NCBI GenBank assembly: GCA_902462665.1
Contig: CABQCM010000019.1
Location: forward strand, 1 to 10,070
Length of the DNA stretch: 10,070 nt
From: an uncultured Oscillospiraceae bacterium
Lineage (GTDB): Bacteria; Bacillota; Clostridia; Oscillospirales; Acutalibacteraceae
Reading direction: 5' to 3'
Each line of letters begins with the position of its first letter. Positions within the stretch are counted from its first letter, which is position 1. The notes beneath the pieces are model-generated. The model saw only the letters and a program-made list of their open reading frames with translations. It was not told the DNA's origin and searched no databases. A program made the position numbers and the translations under genes. Of the stretch, positions 1 through 6,296 are shown in pieces.

Positions 1-1276
1 GCAGAACGTGCTGACCACCGAGGAAATCGCGGCGGCCGACGGCGTGATTGTTGCCGCCGACCGGGATGTGGAGACTGCCCGTTTCGACGGCAAAAGGGTG
101 CTTTTTGTTAAAGTGTCGGACGGTATCCACAAAGCCGACGAACTCATTCAAAAGCTGCAAAGCGGCAATGTACCCGTCTACCGCCACGAGGGAGGCACAT
201 CCCGTGCACAGGAGGAAGAGGGCGCAGGACGCAAGGTCTACAAGCATTTGATGAATGGCGTTAGCCATATGCTGCCCTTTGTCATCGGCGGAGGCATCCT
301 GATCGCGCTGGCCTTTTTGGTGGACAATTACGCCATTGATCCGAATAATTTCGGCATGAACACCCCTCTTGCCGCGTTCTTTAAAACCGTGGGCGGCGCG
401 GCCTTTAATTTCATGCTGCCCATTCTCGCGGGTTATATTGCCTACTCGATTGCCGAGCGTCCCGGTCTGGCCGTGGGTATCGTCGGCGGTTTTATTGCCA
501 GCGTAGGAAACTCGTTTACCAACATCACCGGCGAAAATGCCGTCTCGGGCGGTTTCCTTGCCGCGCTGCTTGCAGGCTTTGCCGCCGGATATCTCGTGCT
601 TGGCCTGCGCAAGCTGGCCGGCTTTCTGCCCAAAAGCATGGAAGGAATCAAGCCGGTGCTCGTTTATCCCTTGTTGGGTATTCTGCTGATTGGCGTATTC
701 ATGTTTGCCGTCAACCCGATCATGGGCACCATCAACACCGGCATTACCAATCTGCTCAACGCCATGGGCGGCACGAGCAAAATTCTGCTCGGCTGTGTGC
801 TTGGCGGCATGATGAGCATTGATATGGGCGGCCCGTTCAACAAGGCGGCTTATGTTTTCGGCACCGCCTCCATCGCCAGCGGGAACCTGGATGTGATGGC
901 CGCGGTGATGATTGGAGGCATGGTGCCGCCAATCGCTATTGCTCTGTGCGCTACCTTCTTCCGCAAAAAATTTGCGAGGGACGACCGCAAGTCGGCTCTG
1001 GTCAACTATATTATGGGGCTGTGTTTTATCACCGAGGGCGCGATTCTCTTTGCCGCGGCCGATCCGCTGCGTGTTCTCCCCTCATGCATTGTAGGCTCGG
1101 CGGTGGCGGGCGGATTGTCCATGGCCTTCGGCTGCACCCTGCGCGCCCCGCATGGCGGCGTCTTTGTTTTCCCGGTGGTGGGCAACGTGCTGGGATATAT
1201 CGCCGCGCTGGCAATTGGTTCTCTCGTCGGCATGCTCCTTCTAGCGCTGCTGAAAAAGAATCAATCCGAAGCATAA
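1..1276 (+). CDS. fruA: PTS fructose-type EIIBC permease, 3' part (5' end outside window)
   Basis: Membrane permease that imports a hexose, probably fructose, and phosphorylates it using phosphate passed from HPr. The frame is open from the first base, with codons starting at base 2, so the GTG at 8 is internal and the gene begins upstream. The first ~55 residues match the end of a fructose-type EIIB domain (LTTEEIAAADGVIVAAD, then RFDGKRVLF and DGIHK); its phospho-cysteine loop lies outside. A linker of ~25 residues leads to a complete EIIC domain with many hydrophobic helices. Family motifs include GVSHMLPFVIGGG, MGGPFNKAAY, ITEGAI, FAAADPLRVLPS and APHGGVFVFPVVG. The usual EGAIPFA reads EGAILFA here. 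An EIIA domain, if fused, would be upstream and cannot be seen. HPr and Enzyme I genes follow on the same strand. The family call is firm; fructose specificity is inferred from similarity. Confidence 0.93.
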   Translation, partial: QNVLTTEEIAAADGVIVAADRDVETARFDGKRVLFVKVSDGIHKADELIQKLQSGNVPVYRHEGGTSRAQEEEGAGRKVYKHLMNGVSHMLPFVIGGGILIALAFLVDNYAIDPNNFGMNTPLAAFFKTVGGAAFNFMLPILAGYIAYSIAERPGLAVGIVGGFIASVGNSFTNITGENAVSGGFLAALLAGFAAGYLVLGLRKLAGFLPKSMEGIKPVLVYPLLGILLIGVFMFAVNPIMGTINTGITNLLNAMGGTSKILLGCVLGGMMSIDMGGPFNKAAYVFGTASIASGNLDVMAAVMIGGMVPPIAIALCATFFRKKFARDDRKSALVNYIMGLCFITEGAILFAAADPLRVLPSCIVGSAVAGGLSMAFGCTLRAPHGGVFVFPVVGNVLGYIAALAIGSLVGMLLLALLKKNQSEA

Positions 1277-1368
1277 AACCCGGTGTACAAGATACGGTTT
1301 GAAATGGTTCACCCCCTCTCTCGCCGCAGTACGGTGGGAGAAGAACAACAGATATGGAGGAATGCAGT

Positions 1369-1632
1369 ATGGTATCGGCTAAAACCAAAGTAATCAATCC
1401 CATGGGAATGCACATGCGCCCCGCGCAGCTGTTCATCAATACCGTCACCCCTTTTGCCTGTGACGTGACCATCGTTTTCAACGACAAGGACATCAACGGT
1501 AAAAGCATCATGAATCTTATGGCTTCCTGCATCAAGCAGGGAAGCGAAATTGAAATCCGGTGCGACGGCCCTGACGAAGCCGAATGCCTGAAGGCCGCGG
1601 TAGCGCTGGTCGATTCGGGCTTAGGAGAATAG
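1369..1632 (+). CDS. ptsH: Phosphocarrier protein HPr
   Basis: Small cytoplasmic phosphocarrier that takes phosphate from Enzyme I and passes it to EIIA domains. The start chosen is ATG 1369, which has GGAGG at 1356-1360, 8 bases upstream. It gives 87 aa, the normal HPr length, and places the two key residues at their classical numbers. These are His15 in NPMGMHMRPA, the phosphotransfer histidine, and Ser46 in NGKSIMNLMA, the site used by HPr kinase in Gram-positive bacteria. The in-frame ATG at 1354 overlaps the ribosome site and would shift this numbering. The active loop reads GMHMRPA rather than the commonest GLHARPA, but His, Arg and Pro are kept. The intact Ser46 context suggests it could act in carbon catabolite control as well as transport. 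It lies between the EIIBC and Enzyme I genes. It could be the general HPr or one dedicated to this permease. Confidence 0.93.
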   Translation: MVSAKTKVINPMGMHMRPAQLFINTVTPFACDVTIVFNDKDINGKSIMNLMASCIKQGSEIEIRCDGPDEAECLKAAVALVDSGLGE

Positions 1633-1679
1633 AAAACGCTTTCTCCCTGGCCAAATGTCCAAAGATATACCGCCATGGC

Positions 1680-1711
1680 CGCACGCAAAACCTGCTACCG
1701 TTTTTTGTGCG
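1680..1711 (+). other. Imperfect hairpin between HPr and Enzyme I genes
   Basis: Bases 1680-1690 (CGCACGCAAAA) pair with 1701-1711 (TTTTTTGTGCG) around a 10-base loop: ten pairs including one G-T, with one C/T mismatch. It sits in the 113-bp gap between the HPr stop and the Enzyme I start and has no T-tract after it, so it is not a good terminator. It could adjust the HPr to Enzyme I ratio by transcript processing or stabilisation, or it may be chance. No clear promoter was seen in the gap. Confidence 0.3.
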
Positions 1712-1745
1712 AGGTCAAATTTCAATCCGAAAGAAGTGAATTACG

Positions 1746-3479
1746 ATGATACTGCATGGTACCGGGGTTTCTCCCGGCATTGGCATCGGCCGTATCGTCC
1801 TGCTGCGGGAGGTCAACCTGGACTATTCGTCGGTTTCCTTTGCAGGCGAGGCCGCCGAAAAGGCCCGGCTGGCTGATGCACGCGCCCAATTCACCGAGGC
1901 AACCCGGCATATGGCGCAAACGATGAGCGAAAGTGCCGGGCAAAAAGAGTCTGAAATTTTACTTGGTCAAATCACCATGCTCGACGATCCTTTTATGAGC
2001 GAGCAGATGGAAGAACAAATCAGCTCGGGCGCTTGCGCGGAAGCAGCGGTTGATGCGGTGTGTACCATGTACATTGATATGTTTTCGGGGATGGAAGACG
2101 AGCTGATGCGTCAGCGCGCCGCCGATGTTCGAGACATCCGCCAAAGGATGCTGCAGCTTCTGTTGGGAGTGTCCGATATTCGGCCGGCTGATTTGCCCGC
2201 AGGCAGCGTGCTGGCGGCGCACGATCTGACTCCCTCCATGACGGTTGGCATTACCAGAGAACGCATCGCGGGGATTCTGACCGAGACGGGAGGGAAAACC
2301 AGCCACTCGGCTATTTTAGCGCGCTCCCTGGAAATTCCGGCTGTGTTGGGGATCGAACATCTTCTCGAACAGGTTCCACCGGATAGTGTCGTGGCGCTCG
2401 ACGGCGATACGGGCACAGCCGTCGTCTCTCCCGACGAATCGGTCTTAGAGGAATACCGTGCCAAACAGGAGCAATGGAATGCCCAGCGCGCCCAACTTTT
2501 CGCTTACCACGACAAGCCGACCCTGGACGCTGACGGCAACCGGTTCCATTTATACGCCAACATCGGCAATCCGGCCGACGTGCGCGCGGCACTCGAGGCC
2601 GGAGCGGAGGGCATCGGATTATTCCGCACCGAGTTTCTGTTCATGGACCGCACCGGTTTGCCTACCGAAGACGAACAGTTCGAAGCCTATCGCGAGGTAT
2701 CCGAACTCATGGCCGGCAAAGAGGTGATTATCCGCACCCTCGACGTAGGCGGCGATAAGGAGATTGCTTACCTCGGCATGGGAAAGGAAGAAAATCCCTT
2801 TCTTGGTCACCGGGCAATTCGGTACTGCCTGGAACGTCAGGATATCTTTTCCACTCAGCTTCGCGCACTGCTTCGGGCTGGCGCCAAACACAAAAACATC
2901 AAAATCATGCTTCCACTGGTGACGAGTACGGAAGAAGTCCGTATGACCCGTTCCCTGTTGGAGCAATGCAAAACGGATCTGGAGCAACAAGGGAAAGAAT
3001 ATGATGGCGACATCTCGCTGGGCGTCATGATCGAGACACCCGCCGCCTCGTTGATTGCCGATTATCTCGCCAAAGAATGCGACTTTTTCAGCATCGGTAC
3101 CAACGATTTGACGCAGTATACCCTGGCGGTCGATCGAGGCAATTCCAAGGTCGAGTCGCTCTATACTCCCTTTCATCCCGCCGTGCTGCGCTCGATACAG
3201 CATACCATCATGCAAGCAAAAAAAGCGGGGATTCCGGTGGGGATGTGCGGTGAGGCTGCCGCTGATCCCCGCATGATTCCTCTGCTGCTTGCCTTCGGGC
3301 TGGACGAATTCAGCGTCAGCCCGTCCGGCGTGCTCGCCGCTCGTCACGCCATCTCCTGCTGGGATACGGCCAACGCTGCGCATACCGCCGACGAGACGAT
3401 GCGTCTTTGCGATTCGGCCAGCATTCAAAACCATCTTCAAACCGCCGCGCATCAACAAATAGCGGCTTCAAAGTCATGA
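1746..3479 (+). CDS. ptsI: PTS Enzyme I (phosphoenolpyruvate-protein phosphotransferase)
   Basis: Soluble enzyme that starts the PTS by taking phosphate from phosphoenolpyruvate onto a histidine and passing it to HPr. The 577-aa length is normal for the family. The N-terminus (GTGVSPGIGIGR) is typical. The HPr-binding helical region spans roughly residues 30-145. The phosphohistidine is H187 in TGGKTSHSAILARSLEIPAV. The C-terminal PEP-binding barrel (~255-540) has GLFRTEFLFM (R294), the DVGGDKE segment, GVMIETPAA, FFSIGTNDLTQYTLAVDR and the catalytic cysteine C501 in GMCGEAAAD. No essential residue is missing. ATG 1746 is preceded only by a weak purine-rich stretch (GAAAGAAGTGA), so the ribosome site is poor compared with HPr. 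The start agrees with the family N-terminus. The gene closes the PTS block, and a strong hairpin follows 26 bp after the stop. Confidence 0.97.
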   Translation: MILHGTGVSPGIGIGRIVLLREVNLDYSSVSFAGEAAEKARLADARAQFTEATRHMAQTMSESAGQKESEILLGQITMLDDPFMSEQMEEQISSGACAEAAVDAVCTMYIDMFSGMEDELMRQRAADVRDIRQRMLQLLLGVSDIRPADLPAGSVLAAHDLTPSMTVGITRERIAGILTETGGKTSHSAILARSLEIPAVLGIEHLLEQVPPDSVVALDGDTGTAVVSPDESVLEEYRAKQEQWNAQRAQLFAYHDKPTLDADGNRFHLYANIGNPADVRAALEAGAEGIGLFRTEFLFMDRTGLPTEDEQFEAYREVSELMAGKEVIIRTLDVGGDKEIAYLGMGKEENPFLGHRAIRYCLERQDIFSTQLRALLRAGAKHKNIKIMLPLVTSTEEVRMTRSLLEQCKTDLEQQGKEYDGDISLGVMIETPAASLIADYLAKECDFFSIGTNDLTQYTLAVDRGNSKVESLYTPFHPAVLRSIQHTIMQAKKAGIPVGMCGEAAADPRMIPLLLAFGLDEFSVSPSGVLAARHAISCWDTANAAHTADETMRLCDSASIQNHLQTAAHQQIAASKS

Positions 3480-3505
3480 TGGATAAAAAACGTCTTATAA
3501 ATTAT

Positions 3506-3550
3506 CCCCGCATTCCCGTGTTTGGGAATGCGGGGATGCTTTCCTTATTC
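3506..3550. terminator. Hairpin terminator between convergent ptsI and spoVAE
   Basis: A perfect 12-bp stem, CCCCGCATTCCC (3506-3517) with GGGAATGCGGGG (3524-3535), closes a 6-base loop. The plus-strand side is followed by a T-rich run (CTTTCCTTATTCTCTCTT), less pure than a classical T-tract. The minus-strand side is followed by an AT-rich stretch. It lies 26 bp after the ptsI stop and 19 bp after the spoVAE stop on the opposite strand, so it probably ends transcription from both sides. Confidence 0.75.
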
Positions 3551-3554
3551 TCTC

Positions 3555-3911
3555 TTAGGCCTTATCGCCCGATTTGGAAAACAAGGCGGCCAACAAACCA
3601 AACAGGATGGCAGCCGTAATGCCGCCTGCCGTCGCAGTCAGCCCGCCTGTGAGAATTCCCAGAAAGCCCTTCTCGGCGATGCCGGTTTTGACTCCTTCGG
3701 CCAGCGCATAACCAAATCCGGTCAGCGGCACTGTGGCACCCGCGCCCGCAAAATTTACCAAAGGCTCGTATACTCCAACCGCCGTCAATATTACGCCCGC
3801 CACCACATAGCCGGTCAGAATGCGTGCAGGGGTCAGCTTCGTGAAATCAATAAGAAGTTGGCCCACCACACAGATGAGCCCGCCTACTACAAACGCCCAG
3901 ACATACGTCAT
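3555..3911 (-). CDS. spoVAE: Stage V sporulation protein AE (SpoVAE type)
   Basis: Small integral membrane protein of the SpoVA family, whose members move Ca2+-dipicolinic acid across the spore inner membrane during sporulation and germination. The ATG at 3911-3909 has a GGGGGAG ribosome site just upstream (minus strand) and gives 118 aa, the usual SpoVAE length. Longer in-frame starts add an unlikely N-terminal extension. Recognisable family stretches are VWAFVVGGLICVVGQLLID, TKLTPARIL, YEPLVNFAGAGATVPLTGFG and GILTGGLTATAGGITAAI. Hydrophobic segments lie at about residues 3-22, 31-50 and 83-112, and the tail is polar and charged. In characterised spore-formers it sits with spoVAC and spoVAD, but here it is alone, convergent with ptsI and divergent from the Fur-family gene. 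I found no convincing forespore sigma-G promoter upstream. The family call is strong. Whether this is the only copy or an extra one cannot be told from the window. Confidence 0.9.
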   Translation of the reverse strand: MTYVWAFVVGGLICVVGQLLIDFTKLTPARILTGYVVAGVILTAVGVYEPLVNFAGAGATVPLTGFGYALAEGVKTGIAEKGFLGILTGGLTATAGGITAAILFGLLAALFSKSGDKA

Positions 3912-4018
3912 GCTGTATTCTCCCCCTTTCCACAAGGATGCAACAGGCATGGAAAACCCGGCCTGCATTCCTTCTCATTGTGTGTCAATGGGGCGCAATT
4001 TATGTATTTCTTCCGTTT

Positions 4019-4052
4019 CCAAAACAACCATCCATCTTTTGGTTGACTTTGG
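4019..4052. promoter_or_regulatory. Nested inverted repeat over the -35 of the zinc operon promoter
   Basis: CCAAA (4019-4023) and CAACCA (4025-4030) are mirrored by TGGTTG (4040-4045) and TTTGG (4048-4052) across a 9-base centre: eleven matched pairs with a one- versus two-base offset. The right arm overlaps the -35 element at 4043-4048. It could be a protein-binding dyad for a regulator of the divergent genes. The binding protein is unknown. Confidence 0.4.
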
Positions 4053-4071
4053 AAGGCAGGTAGGATATACT
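4043..4071 (+). promoter_or_regulatory. Sigma-A-type promoter of the fur/zur-znu operon
   Basis: TTGACT (4043-4048), a 17-base spacer and TATACT (4066-4071) match the housekeeping promoter consensus at 5/6 and 5/6. Transcription would begin near 4078, giving a leader of ~55 bases before the Fur-family ATG at 4133. It is the only good promoter seen ahead of the four plus-strand genes from 4133 to 6935. Confidence 0.75.
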
Positions 4072-4080
4072 GGAATCCTA
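4061..4080. promoter_or_regulatory. Candidate metal-regulator operator over the -10 element
   Basis: A perfect inverted repeat, TAGGAT (4061-4066) and ATCCTA (4075-4080), has an 8-base centre. It covers the -10 element and the probable start point, an ideal place for a repressor. The gene directly downstream encodes a Fur-family repressor, so autoregulation is likely. The sequence does not match the textbook Fur, PerR or Bacillus Zur boxes, so assignment to this protein is inference from position. Confidence 0.5.
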
Positions 4081-4132
4081 ATTTGATACTGTGTCTCAAT
4101 TTTGTCGAATTTTGCGAGGGAGGGATATCTCC

Positions 4133-4615
4133 ATGCGAAACGAGTACACCACCCGCCAGCGCGAACAAATTCTGGCTTATTTCCAGCAGCATGCCGGGGG
4201 CCACGTCACTGCCGACGAACTTTTGGAGCATTTGCGGCAAAGCGGTCTGCCATTGGGGAAAGCCACTGTTTATCGTACACTGGAACGCCTGGTGCAGCAA
4301 AACGTCATTCGCCGGTATTCGCTCGGCGTGCGGCAATCGGCTTGTTATCAGTATATTTCCGGCGAGGAATGCCGCAGTCATTTTCATTTAAAATGCGTGG
4401 AATGCGGCCGGCTTTTTCATGTGGAATGCAGCCTGCTCGAGCAGACCAGCACGCACATCGGCCAGCAGCACGGTTTTACGGTTGACCCGAGTCAAACGGT
4501 TTTTTACGGCCGGTGCGGGCAATGCTCCCAAAGCGAAGCCTTGCCGGGCGAGCCACGCCAACCGGCGGCGCCGGAATGTACCTGCAATCAAAAAGCCTGC
4601 TTTGAGAAAGGATGA
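4133..4615 (+). CDS. zur: Fur-family metal-responsive repressor, probably zinc-sensing (Zur)
   Basis: DNA-binding repressor that senses a metal ion, probably zinc given the ABC transporter genes directly behind it. The 160-aa start at ATG 4133 has GAGGGAGGG (4116-4124) upstream; the in-frame GTG at 4091 lacks a ribosome site and lies just inside the transcript. The N-terminal winged helix covers ~1-75, with recognition helix GKATVYRTLERLV at 42-54. The metal/dimerisation domain has H83-F-H85, C88-V-E-C91 and C128-G-Q-C131, the two CxxC pairs that hold structural zinc in this family. A tail of ~29 residues follows the second pair, ending in a cysteine cluster (C149, C151, C156) that I do not expect in typical members. 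The znuA-type start lies 6 bp after the stop, and its ribosome site overlaps the end of this gene, so translation may be coupled. Fur or PerR function is possible but less likely given the context. Confidence 0.88.
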   Translation: MRNEYTTRQREQILAYFQQHAGGHVTADELLEHLRQSGLPLGKATVYRTLERLVQQNVIRRYSLGVRQSACYQYISGEECRSHFHLKCVECGRLFHVECSLLEQTSTHIGQQHGFTVDPSQTVFYGRCGQCSQSEALPGEPRQPAAPECTCNQKACFEKG

Positions 4616-4621
4616 AATCCA

Positions 4622-5563
4622 ATGAAACGTCTGCTTGCACTGTTGTGCTGCCTTTTGACGGCCGCGGCCGGTCTGGCCGGCTGTCAAAAGGCCCAGGACG
4701 ACGGCACGACTCTGCGCGTCGTCGCCACCTTGTTTCCACAATACGATTTTGCCCGACGCATCGCCGGGGAACGCGCGCAGGTAACTCTGTTAATGCCCCC
4801 GGGTGTGGAAAGTCATTCCTTTGACCCCGCTCCGGCGGATATCGTTACGGTACAGCAGGCGGACGTTTTTCTCTACACCGGGCCGCAGATGGAGAGCTGG
4901 GCCGAAGGGCTGACTGCCAGCCTGCCGGACGATACCGAGGTAATCGATTTGTCTCAGTGCGTCGTTCTCTCTTCGCGGGCGCAGGCGGCGCAGGCGGAGC
5001 ATACGGACGATGACGGGCACGATCACGAGCATTTGGCCGATCCTCATATCTGGACGAGCCCGGTTAACGCCATGAAAATGGTTTCCGCTATCCTGGAGGC
5101 GCTTTGCAAAGCCGACCCGGAAGGCGCTGCGATTTACCGGGCCAACGCACAGGAATATCAGGAGGAGCTAAAGGGGCTGGACGAGGATTTTCGTCGCATT
5201 GTAAGCGACGGACAGCGGCGAACCCTAGCCTTTTCCGGCCGGTTTGCGCTGCATTATTTTGCCCAGGAATATGGCCTTAGCTGCGTCGCTGCGCTGGAAT
5301 CCTGTTCGGGAGAATCGGAACCGAGCGCGCAGTCGGTCGCACAGGTAATTTCAACCGTGCGCGAGCAGGGCTTGCCTGCGGTGTATTATGAGGAACTCAG
5401 CGACCCGAAAGTGGGGCGTTCCATCGCCGCCGAAACCGGCGCGCAGTTGTTACTTTTTCACTCCTGTCACAATTTGAGCAAGGATGAATTTGAACGAGGA
5501 GAAACCTATTTGTCTCTCATGCGCCGAAATGCGGAAAATTTGAAAGTGGGGCTGGGAGAATGA
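4622..5563 (+). CDS. znuA: Zinc/metal ABC transporter substrate-binding lipoprotein (ZnuA/TroA type)
   Basis: Extracellular metal-capturing lipoprotein of a cluster A-1 ABC importer. The 313-aa protein has a charged start, a hydrophobic core and a lipobox LAGC with Cys21 for lipid attachment. Mature protein begins with the family strand LRVVATLFPQYDF. Likely metal ligands are H65 in PGVESHSFDP and H142 in ADPHIWTSP. Between them is a short His/Asp-rich loop (H127, H133, H135, H137), typical of zinc-specific members. The later segment FSGRFALHYFAQEYGL, with H211, corresponds to where the third histidine normally sits. The C-terminal LLLFHSCHNLSKDEFE stretch has H280 and H283 and resembles a clostridial subgroup. 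It follows the Fur-family gene by 6 bp and overlaps the ATPase gene by 4 bp (ATGA). GAAAGGA precedes the ATG. Zinc is favoured over manganese by the histidine loop and the Zur-like neighbour. Confidence 0.92.
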   Translation: MKRLLALLCCLLTAAAGLAGCQKAQDDGTTLRVVATLFPQYDFARRIAGERAQVTLLMPPGVESHSFDPAPADIVTVQQADVFLYTGPQMESWAEGLTASLPDDTEVIDLSQCVVLSSRAQAAQAEHTDDDGHDHEHLADPHIWTSPVNAMKMVSAILEALCKADPEGAAIYRANAQEYQEELKGLDEDFRRIVSDGQRRTLAFSGRFALHYFAQEYGLSCVAALESCSGESEPSAQSVAQVISTVREQGLPAVYYEELSDPKVGRSIAAETGAQLLLFHSCHNLSKDEFERGETYLSLMRRNAENLKVGLGE

Positions 5564-6258
5564 AGGTATTATCCTGCCAAGGACTCAGTGTCCGCTACGA
5601 ACGCTCTTTCGCGCTGGAGGAAGTCTCCTTCTCCATCTCACAGGGGGATTATCTTTGCATTGTGGGAGAAAACGGATCCGGCAAAAGCACGTTGCTCAAA
5701 ACCATTCTGGGTCTGGTTCCCGCTCAGTCGGGCTGCGTTACGCTGGGAATCGACCGGGAATGCATCGGATACCTTCCCCAACAGAGCGCCATCCAGCGGG
5801 ATTTTCCCGCCTCAGTTTGGGAAGTTGTGCTTTCGGGCTGCCGAACGCAGGCAAAGCTGTCCCCTTTTCACACTGCCGCACAAAAGCAGCGCGCCCACAC
5901 AGCTATGGAACGGCTTCGTCTGATTCCCCTGCGCAAACGCTCTTATCGCACCCTGTCGGGCGGTCAGCAGCAGCGGGTATTGCTGGCGCGGGCTTTGTGC
6001 GCGGCGGATGGCCTTCTCTTTCTCGACGAGCCGGTGGCTGGTCTCGACCCGTTGGTCACACAGGAGATGTATGACATCATCGCACAGCTCAACCGGCAGG
6101 AAGGGATGAGCATTGTGATGGTTTCTCACGATATCCCAGCCGCGGTACAATATGCGACGCACATTTTGCATCTAAAAAGAAAGCCGCTCTTTTTCGGCGC
6201 TACCGGCGACTATCTCGCCACCGACGAAGCCAGAAGGATGCTTCAAACGAACGGATAA
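5560..6258 (+). CDS. znuC: Zinc/metal ABC transporter ATP-binding protein (ZnuC type)
   Basis: Cytoplasmic ATPase that drives metal import with a membrane permease. The 232-aa chain has all ABC motifs: Walker A GENGSGKST (36-44), Q-loop YLPQQ (71-75), signature LSGGQQQR (132-139), Walker B LLFLDEP (152-158), D-loop GLD and switch histidine H190 in VSHD. The C-terminal HLKRKPLFFGATGDYL is typical of the manganese/zinc group. Its ATG overlaps the stop of the binding-protein gene by 4 bp, so the two are translationally coupled. The usual next gene, the ZnuB permease, is missing, and a GyrI-like gene begins 38 bp later. The ATPase should therefore work with a permease encoded elsewhere, or the locus has lost one. 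Confidence 0.93.
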   Translation: MKVLSCQGLSVRYERSFALEEVSFSISQGDYLCIVGENGSGKSTLLKTILGLVPAQSGCVTLGIDRECIGYLPQQSAIQRDFPASVWEVVLSGCRTQAKLSPFHTAAQKQRAHTAMERLRLIPLRKRSYRTLSGGQQQRVLLARALCAADGLLFLDEPVAGLDPLVTQEMYDIIAQLNRQEGMSIVMVSHDIPAAVQYATHILHLKRKPLFFGATGDYLATDEARRMLQTNG

Positions 6259-6296
6259 ATCATGCGATCCGGGAAGCAAGAAAGAGGGAATATGTT

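Noticed and set aside
1029..1688. Minus-strand open frame of 219 codons across the EIIBC end and HPr
   Set aside because: It covers two well-supported plus-strand genes, and its translation has no family resemblance.
2619..3458. Long minus-strand open frame (279 codons) opposite ptsI
   Set aside because: It lies wholly inside the firmly identified Enzyme I gene, has no recognisable domain and no ribosome site; it is a by-product of the high-GC coding strand.
3522..4046. Plus-strand open frame opposite spoVAE
   Set aside because: SpoVAE on the other strand is unmistakable; the plus-strand translation is low in complexity and unlike any family I know.
4091..4132. Upstream GTG start for the Fur-family gene
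   Set aside because: No ribosome site precedes it, while ATG 4133 has GAGGGAGGG at proper spacing and gives the usual family N-terminus.
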